DNA of 64,000 nt from Metellina segmentata (Eukaryota; Arthropoda; Arachnida; Araneae; Tetragnathidae): NCBI GenBank assembly GCA_947359465.1, contig OX375875.1:15339439-15403438 (forward strand), in the 5' to 3' direction. How positions within the stretch are numbered: the stretch's first letter is position 1; every line of letters begins with the position of its first letter. Under the pieces are notes generated by a model, which saw only the letters and a list, made by a program, of their open reading frames with translations, was not told the origin of the DNA and ran no database searches. Below are positions 34,842 to 45,339 of this stretch, piece by piece. A program made the position numbers and the translations under genes.

Positions 34842-35713
34842 CAGGGTGATTCATAAGTAAGTATACAATTTCAACGCACTATATACCAGCGCAATGTAAT
34901 ATATTTTATTCTGCCTGCAGTAGAAGTGTAGGTGAATGTTTCAAGTTTTCTTAGAGACAATCACAGATGTTTTCTATGTTCACGCATAGTCACCCGACAC
35001 ACATCGAACCGGTTACCCATTTCTGCCCAGACGCGTGTTAAGGCATCTAAAGTGCAGTGATAGTGGTTGCGATACGCTGTTTTAACTCCGCTAGGAAGAG
35101 GAGGGTTAAATACGTTACTCTTTATATAGCCCCGACTAAAATATTCACACGATGTTAAATCAGGCCATATGTGTGATCATTGGGTTAGTGGTATGCAGTA
35201 GTCGGCGTTTTGTCCAATCCATCGATGAAGAAGATGTTAATAGAAGTAATTTCGCATGTCACCTGACCAGTATGTTAGTGAACCATCCAATTGCGGAAGA
35301 ACGTTTATCGACTTTATTCTCCAATTTGGTGAATATAAAGTTTTTAACGACATCTGGCGATACACTGCCTTTGGAACTGTGCACAAATAGCCCGAAGTTT
35401 CAAATTCTTTAAACAAATCGTAAATTAATTTTCTGGTTGGAGATTCTTTTCCAAAATCGTGATAGATAATGCCGTTTCACAACGGTGACAGATTTCGTTT
35501 TGTTCAATTCAAGAACACAAAACGCCTTATCCTCTGCGATTTATACTGACTAGTCACGTGACACGCCCACTATCGCCTACGTCACTTTGCTCGAGAGGAA
35601 GACACAAACTTTATGAGTATACCTAGCTCATAATTCGCATTTGGGGACCGTGTCTTAAATCATTACTGTCTTACACCATCTGGAAACTGTATACGTACTT
35701 ATGAATCAAACTG
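34842..35713 (-). mobile_element. Tc1/mariner (IS630)-type transposon inserted in GR pseudogene 3
   Basis: 872 bp between TA dinucleotides. Terminal repeats are CAGGGTGATTCATAAGTAAG on the left against CAGTTTGATTCATAAGTACG from the right (about 26 bp). The minus strand holds a decayed transposase C-terminus: WPDLTSCEYFSRGYIKSNVF, then NPPLPSGVKTAYRNHYH, AEMGNRFDVCRVT and EHRKHL. This matches a widespread arthropod IS630-like transposase tail known from memory (SPDLTPCDFFLWGY...VCRVT.GAHIEHL). The plus-strand frame at 35152-35412 is only its antisense. Confidence 0.8.
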
Positions 35714-35715
35714 TA

Positions 35716-36120
35716 TATAAACAAAAGAAATGACGCACCAACAAGGAGTTGTCTGATTTCGATAAAAATTGGTGGATGGTGAAGAACATACATAGAAAAA
35801 CAAACGATTAAAATTTCAGAACAATTGAATTATTTATTTAATAGTTTGACAGTTACAAATGGAGGAAGTTAATAAGGCGTTGGTCCACCTCTGGCCTGGA
35901 TGCAAAAAAATGCCGTTTCAAAAACGTATCATGGCATTAACAAAACTGACCAAAATCCTTACGGATATCATTGTTAGAAAGAAAGTGACCAGATCTCGAT
36001 CATATCTTCATAAAATTTCTATAGTAAAACGACATATCTCATTATTAACAAACATTGATCAGATCTTGATGAAAAAGTTACCTTATAGTACTGTTCATCA
36101 ACTTGAAGGGTTACAAAATT
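35716..36120. other. unclassified repeat-like segment
   Basis: It lies between the transposon end and the displaced 5' receptor module. The phrase TGGTCCACCTCTGGCCTGG is reminiscent of DNA transposon ends. Two CAGATCT(C/T)GAT phrases (about 35991 and 36059) weakly recall the 43-bp minisatellite. The 87-codon frame at 35859 shows no domain. Confidence 0.25.
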
Positions 36121-36124
36121 AAAT

Positions 36125-36860
36125 CTCAATTCTTCAAAACTTAACCATTGAAATTATCAGCTTGATAGCTGTATTTGATAATACAATACATGTAGGAACG
36201 GAATTCTTTCGCCTCCCCACCTACTACCGAAAGGAGAAAGGGACTATTTCATCCAGGAAACGGAACACCACGAACGCTAGGGGGAAAAAGGCTTGATCCC
36301 TTGCCCGCGGCGGAGGGTCTTCAGTTTTTTGTGTGATCGGAGAGAGTCGAGACCTGTGTGGCCGCTCTTCCGTGCTTTTTTTATGCGAATCTATTGAGAC
36401 CTCTGTGGCTCATATGTGTACCATCTTCAATTAATGTAATAAATGTTATGTTTTACAACACGTGGACTCATTCCAAAATACCATATCAAGTAATAGCTAC
36501 AGTGCCATTCCAGTGTTGACATCACATACATGATTATATAACATTTCGCCTTATAATATTTTGTTTAGTTATATCAATCATTTGTATTGCGTATCAGTGA
36601 GACTACCATTGTATATTGCGTGCGTTGGTTGAAACATGAGATAAAAGTGGTACAGTAGCGATTTTATAAAAAAAGGCTAACGACGAACTTCTTAAGAAGA
36701 TTAGAAACTAATATCCGAAAGTGATTATTAATATTCCCATTCAATCGTGTTTTAAAAGCTTTTATGGTAAATAGAGTCCTAGGTATCGTTATTGTCATAT
36801 TAAAAACAAGATATTTTGAATCTGAAGAGAGCAATCGGAGTAGTAAACCTTCTCACGTGT
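36125..36860 (-). other. displaced 5' module of GR pseudogene 3
   Basis: TTGAAATTATCAGCTTGATAGC (36148), TTTCGCCTTATAA (36546), TAGTTATATCAATCATTTG (36568) and CATTCAATCGTGTTTTAAAAGC (36740) match, in order, the upstream modules of GR1, GR3 and GR4. The gene it belonged to is the pseudogene ending at 34839, now separated by transposons. An LTR at 36191-36460 interrupts it. Confidence 0.5.
36191..36460 (+). mobile_element. probable solo LTR
   Basis: It starts TGTAGGAACGG and ends TTTTACAACA, so it has the TG...CA limits of an LTR. It is more GC-rich than its neighbours and carries an AATAAA at 36439-36444, 17 bp before the end. No coding region of a retroelement adjoins it. No clear target-site duplication was seen, so a few bases of internal sequence may remain on the right. 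Confidence 0.5.
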
Positions 36861-37689
36861 ATTTCCTTTTTCTGCATTGTAATCAGGGTAGAGAGACAAA
36901 TTCTGCGAAATATTTTAACTCAGCTTTTTATGTAGAAACAACGAATCATTCTCCACAGGGAACATACGGTAGTTCTAGTGTTCGTGGATATATTACGTTT
37001 TGTTTAATTTAAGATACAACAATATTAAATTATCATGTTAAACCTGAAGTGATTCTTGGAATAAATCATCTCCTCATTTGGAACACCGATCATCTCCTTA
37101 GAGTTAACGCCGTATCAAAGTTTCTCAGAATTATTAATGACGTTATGAAGAATAATGGTGTGTCACCTTTACTTATCTTCATTACCTGCGACACTTAAAT
37201 TATGATTTACGAATAAAATAACAGTAATGTTCACTTCTTTCTTGAGTAACTTTATCCCATGTGCAATAATTTATGAGTTTCTCTACAATCAATATTTTTA
37301 ATATACATCAAGAAAGGAATTAACGAAATACAAAGCAACATGTATAAGAAAAGTCTGCTAACTATTGTGAATAGAGGTATGTTTTGCAAATTAAATTAAA
37401 CTTAATATAATACCATATTCATCTAATATACCTATTTCAGTAACGTGTAAAGGAACGTGAGTCGTATGAGGTATTTTGATCATTAGACAACCAAGGGCTT
37501 GTCTCAGAATGAGCTTTTTGATGAGGTACAGATACCAGTCCCAATGTACGTGACAGTGAATTAAATTTTACTGGTTTATTCAGCATTAATTTATTATGTC
37601 GAAACTAAGAATATGCTAAGAATAAATTCATACTATTGAGTAAATATAATGGAATACCTGAGCAACATCATACAACCAATGGTCTTTCA

Positions 37690-37880
37690 AATTACACTAT
37701 ATGGACAGAAGTATTTGGACACTACATATATTCGGAGGAGGGTCCATTTTAGTGTGGGGTTGTTTTCCTAGTTAGGACTCAGTCCATTGCTTTCTGTACC
37801 TGGTACCATGGACGCTGACGTGTACCTCGAATATCTTTATAATTTGGCCCTGCCTACACTATCGTGTGAGATTGGGAAAT
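37690..37880 (+). mobile_element. short Tc1-like remnant
   Basis: It begins with ACTATATGGACAGAAGTATT, a Tc1-type terminal repeat. It then passes into GGGSILVWGCF and VPWTLT..., the region between the first two catalytic acids of Tc1 transposase, with frame breaks. Most of the element is gone. Confidence 0.6.
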
Positions 37881-37902
37881 ACTGGAGCCAGCTGCAACCC
37901 AA

Positions 37903-38514
37903 CTATTGTTTTTGCTTCGCGAGTTTTACGACTTTAGAAAATGTGGCGTAAACAGATGCATCTTCTGCAGGTGTTTTACCGGGCGGATCGCCGATTGGCC
38001 TTTGACTTTTGCCATTGGGGAACTGAGAAAACTGCCGGGGAGGCCGTGGGAGAGCGAGGGTGAGCTTTCCTCGCGCTGACCCGTGATATACACATCTTGA
38101 TGTATGGAAAGACGTTGATGCTGTAAAAAATGTAGATATTGATTTCTGAATAGTAAGAACTTGATTTGTCCTAGCTGTTGATTGTCTTCTCCTCATATAC
38201 GATTTCGTACTATTATGATGCTACCAATTTTGGGGTGACGACACGACAGCAGTTTGATGGGATAAGGATCTAGATAAATGAGATCCAAGATCCTGTGTCA
38301 CTTCTGGGACTACAGACAAATGCATCGTACTATCTTCCAGACTTCTTGAGGGCTGATTTGTGAATGCCCGGAGCACAGTGAACTTTGTAGCAGCAGTTGA
38401 TGGTGCGGGAAGTTACTGGTGTTGTAGGAAAGACTGTGTCCTGTGCGCCTAAGAATATGAAGCTGCTGTGTTTAACGATAGAGGATTCCTGTTTGTTTGG
38501 AACTGTAGAAGTTC
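37903..38514 (-). other. coding-like remnant of unknown type
   Basis: Two minus-strand frames (37903-38196, a Pro/Ser/Arg-rich stretch with FPNGKSQRPIGDPPGKTP; and 38330-38533) lie just beyond a probable BEL/Pao LTR. Composition suggests former coding sequence, perhaps from a transposon. No domain could be named. Confidence 0.25.
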
Positions 38515-38768
38515 TGTTAAAGTGACGGACCAACTTGTTTCTAATGTTTTATTTCAAACAAGTACTATATGAACAAGTACTATATACATATTTACAATAG
38601 ATATGTTAAAATGGGGAACATGTCCCGCTAGAGAGCCAAGTCTCATACATGTTGTTCCGATGGAAGCTACAAAAGTTCTGCTGCGACGCACTTCTCGGCA
38701 GGTCACATGACCAGCTGCCACCAATCAGCGCGTGCTCGGACATGCCGCCCGGCCTTGCAATGTTAACA
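38515..38768 (-). mobile_element. probable BEL/Pao LTR
   Basis: On the minus strand it runs TGTTAACATTGCAAGGCC ... CACTTTAACA, with TG...CA ends and AATAAA near 38554. It lies directly 3' of a BEL/Pao integrase fragment, where a 3' LTR is expected. No second LTR was found. Confidence 0.5.
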
Positions 38769-38929
38769 TGCAAGTTAAAATACAATGAATTTACTTAACA
38801 ATTTGATTTAAGAATTCGATTTTGCAAATAAACAATACGAGTAGAACAATATAATACAAAAATTCAATCACAGATATGAAATACAAACAATCTTTCAATA
38901 AAATGGAATTTGCAATAAAGGAATCCATA

Positions 38930-39270
38930 AATTCAACACAAGCATTGATCACAATCATGCACTATTTTTCTGCATGTTTTACGACCATTTAAAGGCCAAT
39001 ATTTCTGTCGTATTTGATAAAGTAAGGATTGAGGACTTAAATGCAAGTATTTTTCATGATAATATTGAATTATCAAATGAGTTAACTTACTCTTAGGAGG
39101 CAGCAAAACAGGGTGTTTCCTGTTGTAACTAATAGAAGAGTTAGCCAACCTACCACCTACTCTGACTAATCCATCTTTATCAAGAAAAGGTGATATATTT
39201 TTTATCTTACTTGAAGGGGGAACGTTCGAGTTCGCCCGCAGACCCTTAATTTCGAATTTCGTAAATTGAA
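38930..39270 (-). pseudogene. BEL/Pao integrase zinc-binding (H2C2) fragment
   Basis: The minus-strand frame contains ISPFLDKDGLVRVGGRLANS, HPVLLPPKSKLTHLIIQYYH, then HLSPQSLLYQIRQKYWPLNG and KIVHDCDQCLC. This is the H-H-C-C zinc-binding region preceding the integrase core in BEL/Pao elements. The catalytic core is absent, and the 5' side runs into the inverted-repeat element starting at 39271. Confidence 0.8.
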
Positions 39271-40693
39271 AACGCCTATGGTGGGAATAGTTGGGGACTA
39301 TCATGCTTATTAATAATACAAAATATGAACTAAATCAATTAATATCTTCAGGTGCCAAAATCACTTTAAAATTTCGAAATTTTGCCAATTTGTTCACAAA
39401 AATAATAATAACGCATTAAAAAAAATTAATACATCTTATTTTGCCATGGGTGGGTGAAATGAACTTCCCTGTGTGTAAAAAAAAGTTTTACACCTAACAT
39501 TATCCCGAAAAATAAAAAAAAAATTCCTCTTTTTTTTTAGAGCACCATCACGCGCGTCTCCACTCCTCTCAATAGACTCATCATTGCGGCCACGCGTTTA
39601 ACGAGCGCTTCCCCTTGCAGATCTTCGCTGTTTTTTGCATTATGAAAACAACCCAGAACTCAGCACGAGGAGGTGGCTGCATATCGAGTTCCACCCCACC
39701 CCCCTAAAAATTTCAATTTAAGTTGCTAGCTTACCCTAAAAAATTAAGTTGAAGTTACTGGTAAGTCGTTTAGCTTAAAAGTGGTTGATATTGACTTTTG
39801 GTTTCAAATCTGGGTAAAGCAGGTCTAGAAGAAATTCTTGACCGAATAAATCCATCTCGTGCCTCTGTACCACATAATGTACTATATGCTTCAGTTACTA
39901 ATTTAACGCAACGTTCTACTGCTTGTGAATGGCATGGAAAGTTAAACATATTACTATTGGTTGGAACGTATAGAATCATAGACTTGAGTTGATCATCAGA
40001 AAGAGATACTGTAAGTGGTGGATCTGTAAAGGAATCTGATTGTCATTCAATTAGATTTATGTAATCGTCTGCTTCGAAGTTAAACTTGGGAATTTTAAAC
40101 TCTGGAATATTCTTTTCAACTTTATTTTTTGTGTCTTAATTCTCAATTCTCAGGCTCAATTCTCTGACGTGTTTTCGATCATCAGCTAATATTGTCAAAA
40201 TAATATTTTCTGGATGGGCATAATAAGCATTTCTTTGCAAAGTTATATCTACTACAATTTTTAAAGCATCAGGCAAAAATCTCGATTTATTTAAAATATG
40301 GTAAAAATGAAGACTCTCGTACCAACATTATGACTGACTTTTAATTTTAAACCACACCTATGAGTGTATAGCGAGGAACGCAATGATGAGTCTATTGAGA
40401 GGAGCGGAGACGTACGTGATATAGCGCTCTGAAAAAATGAGAAATTTTTAAATTTCCGGGATAATGTGAGTTGTAACAAGTTTTTTTACAAGCAGGGCAG
40501 TTCATTTCACCCACCCATGGCTTTAAATAAGATGCATTAAATTTTTTTTTAATGCGTTATTATTGTTTTTGTGAAGAAATTGGCAAATTTTGAAAATTTC
40601 GAAGTGATTTTGGCACCTGAAGATATTAATTGATTTAGCTCATTTTTTGTATTATTAATAAGCATGGTAGTCCCCAACTATTCCCACCATAGG
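39271..40693 (-). mobile_element. DNA transposon with about 315-bp inverted arms
   Basis: The left arm (39271 to about 39590) and right arm (about 40376 to 40693) are inverted copies. Both begin CCTATGGTGGGAATAGTTGG and share CAATTAATATCTTCAGGTGC, CCATGGGTGGGTGAAATGAA and CCTCTCAATAGACTCATCAT. The interior encodes on the minus strand a degraded protein: DALKIVVDITLQRNAYYAHP, IPKFNFEADDYINLIE, then PPLTVSLSDDQLKS and FNFPCHSQAVERCVKLVTEA, with RDGFIRSRISSR. I recall similar text in unnamed arthropod transposon proteins but cannot name the superfamily. No clear target-site duplication was seen. Confidence 0.75.
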
Positions 40694-41261
40694 GTACAAC
40701 TAAATATTGGTGAGCTATATCTAACGTCCATGATCCTTATATAGTTCACTTATAACAGTTGCGTAAGGAAAGACGATTCTGTATAATTTGAGCACATATT
40801 AAAACGCTGTAAGAGTACTTTGGGGTGCAAAGTAAAAAGTCAAATAAAGTGTAAATATAATAAAGTTTATCCTATATTTAATGAATTGACGACGGATAAA
40901 ATCCACATGTGAAGTGTCCATTTTAAGTACCACAAATATAAGAAACAGAGAATAAATAATATTTGTTTTTCGGGAGAGATAAATTCCGAATTTCACTCAA
41001 GCAAGCACTTTAATTTGATATTCATACGATAATTCATATCCAATTATTTTAAAATTGAAATACTTATATTATAATAAATAATAATTTCGTGTTTATAAGT
41101 CTTTTTGCGTCATTGATGACCAGGAAACAATCCTTGAGAGAAACTACTTAAAATCGTTAGTGACTTGTTAGAATGTTTGTAAATGAAACTCGTACATTAG
41201 AGGAAAGAAGTATTATTTTAAACTTAAGTCGAATGTGAAGTGTAAATTCAGCATTTCGACG

Positions 41262-42420
41262 GTCCTAAGTTGTCTGCGATTAAGCAATAGGTTATAATTG
41301 TGCCAAAAGTTGTAAATATAAAACTTCTGTTCACAGGTACTATTTTCCAGCAGGTCAGTGACAAATCCTTTTTAACAACGGATAGTAAACGCATATGATG
41401 TGGTGTAGGTTCCATCTACTGGCTGATTAATTCCTGTGCTTGACTCCCGATACCAGCAGCTGTTTCTGACAAAAGAGTTGCAGACACAGTCATACCGAGA
41501 AATGCAACATAGTTTGAAACAAATAAAACCCACGTAAGAAAAGTGTGGATTAAAATATCGAATTCATCGGGGTGTAAAACAGATATGACACTGAAAAACA
41601 CGATACAAGCATTCAAAAGGATTTCTGTAAACATCGAGAAAGATAACTCTGTGTCCATTTTCTCTACGAGCTTCCTGATGGACATGTATTAGTTCAGAAA
41701 CAGTTGGCAGTCAAAAGAGAGAATAAACGCATAGATTGCGTAAACTTAATCATCAACCATTTAATTTGGTGACAGACTATAGCATAAAAGATCGCAAATG
41801 TATTTAATGGCAGCGTAGAGAATACAAGAATGCTGATTGAATGCAATAGAGCGTACATCGTTACCCACGCTGGATCCGTAATTTTATACATCCACGATAA
41901 CTTACCACGATTGTAAAGGGCAATAAATTTGACCACAGGAACAGTAAGAAGAAGCAAGTTACTAAGTATCAGACATAAGCATATCCATATCTTTTCATCA
42001 TCCTTTCGTTGACAGATTCAGCTCCTTTTTAAATTTTATAATGCTACTAGAAACTGCTTCGATACAATCCATCTTGGAGCATAACGCCAATCTGTGAAGC
42101 AAATATGTAAATGTAAAAGCTATACTAGACTACAATGTGCCTGAAAATGCATTTTATAAAGTGGTACACATACATCAATCTGCACTAGAACGCTTGATGT
42201 AAACCTTAATATTTTCGTGTAATTTACTCCAACACCGAAGCAAGACAATCGCTAACTCTCGAATAAACCACTCATACGAAACAATGCAAATATATATTTA
42301 TGAATGGTTTCAAGTCTTTTCTGCAAAACCCTTGTAAAAACTGTTTTCAAAGATGAATAAGGGAGATTGTTAACAGATTCAATTGATCGTTCATTTTTAG
42401 TTTTATCATATTTATAATAT
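41262..42420 (-). pseudogene. GR pseudogene 4 (recent, few lesions)
   Basis: N-terminal KRLETIHKYIFALFRMSGLF at about 42265-42330 is followed by a TAG where paralogues have Arg/Lys. Mid-part frame shifts occur, including one before the block equivalent to SDCQLFLKQY near 41700. The 41416-41685 frame starts MSIRKLVEKMDTELSFSMFT. After a TAG at about 41416 the same frame continues to the C-terminus as KDLSLTCWKIVPVNRSFIFT, TFGTIITYCLIADNLGP, so the TY motif survives. It is less decayed than pseudogenes 1-3. Confidence 0.88.
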
Positions 42421-42649
42421 TATTATCGTTGCAAAGTACCCAGAATGTCAATCTAAAGCAAAGAAGAATATTCTAAAAAGTTCTACTTTAAAGATCCTAA
42501 ACACGTCTTACGAATAGGATAAAATCACAATCATTTGACGGCGGTGAGCGTTTCCTGAGCTTTATTCTATGACTACAGAGATGACTCGTGATTGCCGTTT
42601 TCCGTAACAAAAAGTTTTCCGAGTTATCTCGGGATTGCCGCTTGAAGGG

Positions 42650-42742
42650 TTAATGGTGTTTCAAAGAGTGTATGAGCAATTTTTAGCGTATTGCTGCTCA
42701 TCTGTAGAACATACCATTTTGTGTTGTCTCGGTACTCCCTGA
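42650..42742 (+). repeat. direct repeat, left copy
   Basis: TTAATGGTGTTTCAAAGAGTG through GCTGCTCATCTGTAGAA and CCATTTTGTGTTGTCT matches 44734-44828 in the same orientation. The two copies bracket the mariner-like insertion. Confidence 0.7.
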
Positions 42743-43069
42743 TGACACCCTGATCCACCAACACTTTCATATTCAAAAATATCCTTTAAAAAAATTTTTA
42801 CTACTTAAAAACTCTTTTTTTTTGTACCTATATTTTGAGAACCGAAATAACGATGTGGTTTGCAGGTCTCGTTCTCTGCGCACGCATGGAGATGTCACAT
42901 GACGCTTTGTGGAATTTCTAAGGGGCACAGCTCACCACTTGGCAACAGACTGTCATCCTGTGGTGTCGATATAGCAAAATGTCCTTTTTGGACGAATGTT
43001 CCAGCATTCAATTCTGCTACAAATTAGGAAACACCGCTGCAGAAACGTTACGGTTATTGCAATAAGCGT

Positions 43070-44560
43070 ATGGAGACTAAGCTATGTGCAGATGGAAAGT
43101 TTTCAAGTAGTACAGCTTGTTTAAAAATGGGAGAGACGCTGTTACAGATTACGCTGTTATCCGCGAAGCGAGCGGCCAGTGACTGCACGAACGGAGGCGA
43201 AGTTCAAACTGGTAGGAGCAGAGATCAAAAGTGATCGCAGGCAAACAGTCGATGCAGTGGCCGAACATAATGGCATTTCGCAAGGAACATGTCACACTAT
43301 CCCTTCTTTGGATTTGCAAATGAATAGTGCTCCAACCCACATTGTTCCTCGCAATCTCATCAATGATCAATGAGCTGAGCGCTACACAATTTCGGGCGAC
43401 CTAATCAGTGCTGCCGACATTGACGTGACATTTTTGTCCCGAATCGTTACCGGGGTCTAAACATGGTGTTTCCAGTATAATTCTTAAACCAAGCTTCAGA
43501 AGTCCACCTGGAAATCGCCACAGACACCGCGGTCGAATGGATCGCTCGAAGGGGAAAGTCATGCTGTAGCTGTTTTTTGACATGAAGGCCATCGTACACT
43601 ACGAGTTCATCCCGCAAGGTGCCAACGTCAACAAAGAACGGTATGTACAGGTTCTTTGTCTTCTCTGGGATCAATGGGCTGAGCGCTACACAATTGCGGG
43701 CGACCTAATCAGTGCTGCCGACATTGACGTGACATTTTTGTCCCGAATCATTACCGGGGTCGAAACATGGTGTTTCCAGTATAATTCTTAAACCAAGCTT
43801 CAGAAGTCCACCTGGAAATCGCCACAGACACCGCGGTCGAATGGATCGCTCGAAGGGGAAAGTCATGCTGTAGCTGTTTTTTGACATGAAGGCCATCGTA
43901 CACTACGAGTTCATCCCGCAAGGTGCCAACGTCAACAAAGAACGGTATGTACAGGTTCTTTGTCTTCTCTGGGATCAATGGGCTGAGCGCTACACAATTG
44001 CGGGCGACCTAATCAGTGCTGCCGACATTGACGTGACATTTTTGTCCCGAATCAATACCGGGGTCGAAACATGGTGTTTCCAGTATAATTCCTAAACCAA
44101 GCTTCAGAAGTCCACCTGGAAATCGCCACAGACACCGCGGTCGAATGGATCGCTCGAAGGGGAAAGGCATGCTGTAGCTGTTTTTTGACATGAAGGCCAT
44201 CGTACACTACGAGTTCATCCCGCTAGGGACCAACGTCAACAAAGAACGGTGTGTACAGGTTCTTTGTCTTCTCTGGGAGGCAATCCATCGTAAAAGTACA
44301 GACGTATGGAAATCAAACACGTGGATGTTGTTGCATGACAATGCCCCGGTGCACCGATCCCTGATGGTACATCAAGCCCTTGCTTAACACGGCACTACAG
44401 TTCTGCCACATCCGCCCAGGCTCCCTGCGATTTTTACCTGTTCCAGAAACTGAAAGATCGTATCAAGAGCAAGCAAATGCAGAAGAAGTGATGGCAACAA
44501 CGACAACCCTCACGCAAAGATTTACAGGACTGTTTCCATATATATATATATATACATCTC
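43070..44560 (+). mobile_element. mariner transposase remnant with internal triplication
   Basis: Plus-strand pieces: RTEAKFKLVGAEIKSDRRQT (helix-turn-helix region, about 43180), then a block with DIDVTFLSRI, TGVETWCFQY (first catalytic Asp replaced), FDMKAIVHYEFIPQGANVNK and YVQVLCLLW. It ends with TWMLLHDNAPVHRSLMVHQA (DNAP motif with the second Asp, about 44320). The block from 43374 is present three times with a 304-bp period. Stops are shared by the copies. Dead element. Confidence 0.75.
43374..44278 (+). repeat. three tandem copies of a 304-bp mariner segment
   Basis: Copies start at 43374, 43678 and 43982 (GCTGAGCGCTACACAATT) and differ at only a few positions (for example ATCGTTACC, ATCATTACC, ATCAATACC). 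The third copy ends at about 44278, where the element continues into unique transposase sequence. Near identity shows the duplication is recent compared with the decay of the element. Confidence 0.92.
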
Positions 44561-44733
44561 AATGAATATTTAACGGTCATTAACGTAAGCGTTTTTTTGG
44601 ACGAAATGGATAGTGGCATTATTTGATGATCTTTGGGCTTGGTGTTGTCGGTCTCCCAACTGCTGTTGCGGGTGAGATTTCGTTTTCTTTCTACTCTTTT
44701 TATTTTATAATGTTTCGTTGGTATGTTTGCTTG

Positions 44734-44828
44734 TTAATGGTGTTTGTAGGTGTGCATGAGTAATATTTAGCGTGTTTCTGCTCATCTGTAGAAATCTCCA
44801 TTTTGTGTTGTCTGGGCCAGGCTCCTCC
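44734..44828 (+). repeat. direct repeat, right copy
   Basis: Right partner of 42650-42742, with TTAATGGTGTT, CTGCTCATCTGTAGAA and CCATTTTGTGTTGTCT. Divergence is moderate, about 15-20% by eye. Confidence 0.7.
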
Positions 44829-44929
44829 CATTCAGGAAGAAAGAAAAGGTTCTTGTGAGAGCCATTCGCTTTCCCCTCACGGTCGTTCGTCACTGTTACG
44901 CAGAGTCTGAATCGAGTTACATATTTTAA

Positions 44930-45310
44930 AATGGCTGCCAGAATGGCTGCCCGGCAAATGTGAAGTGTGCTCCGTCATAGGTTTTCTTCGTGCAAAAGGT
45001 GAGCGCTGAGCGGATATTTACAAAGAAATTGTTCCGTCTATGGAAACATTATGAATCGACAAAATAAAACGAAAATATAACGAAAAATTTCGTGATTTCC
45101 ATGGAGGTTGGACCGATGTTCATGACGAACACCGAACAGGTAGGTCATCCGTGATCTCTGATGCACTTATTTAAAGAACGGGGCAAGTAATTCGTGGAAA
45201 TAGGCGTCTCACATTGAAAGAATTGCATAAAATCATACCGGAAGTGTCTATGACAACTCCTTATGAAGCTGTGAATGTGACTTAAAGGTGAACACACAGA
45301 AATTGGATGT
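44930..45310 (+). pseudogene. mariner transposase N-terminal fragment
   Basis: Plus-strand reading gives KYNEKFRDFHGGWTDVHDEH, RTGRSSVISDALI, a stop, then RTGQVIRGNRRLTLKELHKI and IPEVSMTTPYEAVN. This is the DNA-binding N-terminal region (FRDGRTDVHDEHRTGRPS type) of a mariner subfamily different from the one at 43070. It directly adjoins the gypsy fragment on its right. Confidence 0.7.
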
Positions 45311-45339
45311 AAGGAACCATCTGAATGTTGCATTTTTTA

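Noticed and set aside
35152..35412. 86-codon frame starting with a signal-peptide-like hydrophobic stretch
   Set aside because: The opposite strand is the transposase C-terminal region of the element 34842-35713, so this is an antisense shadow.
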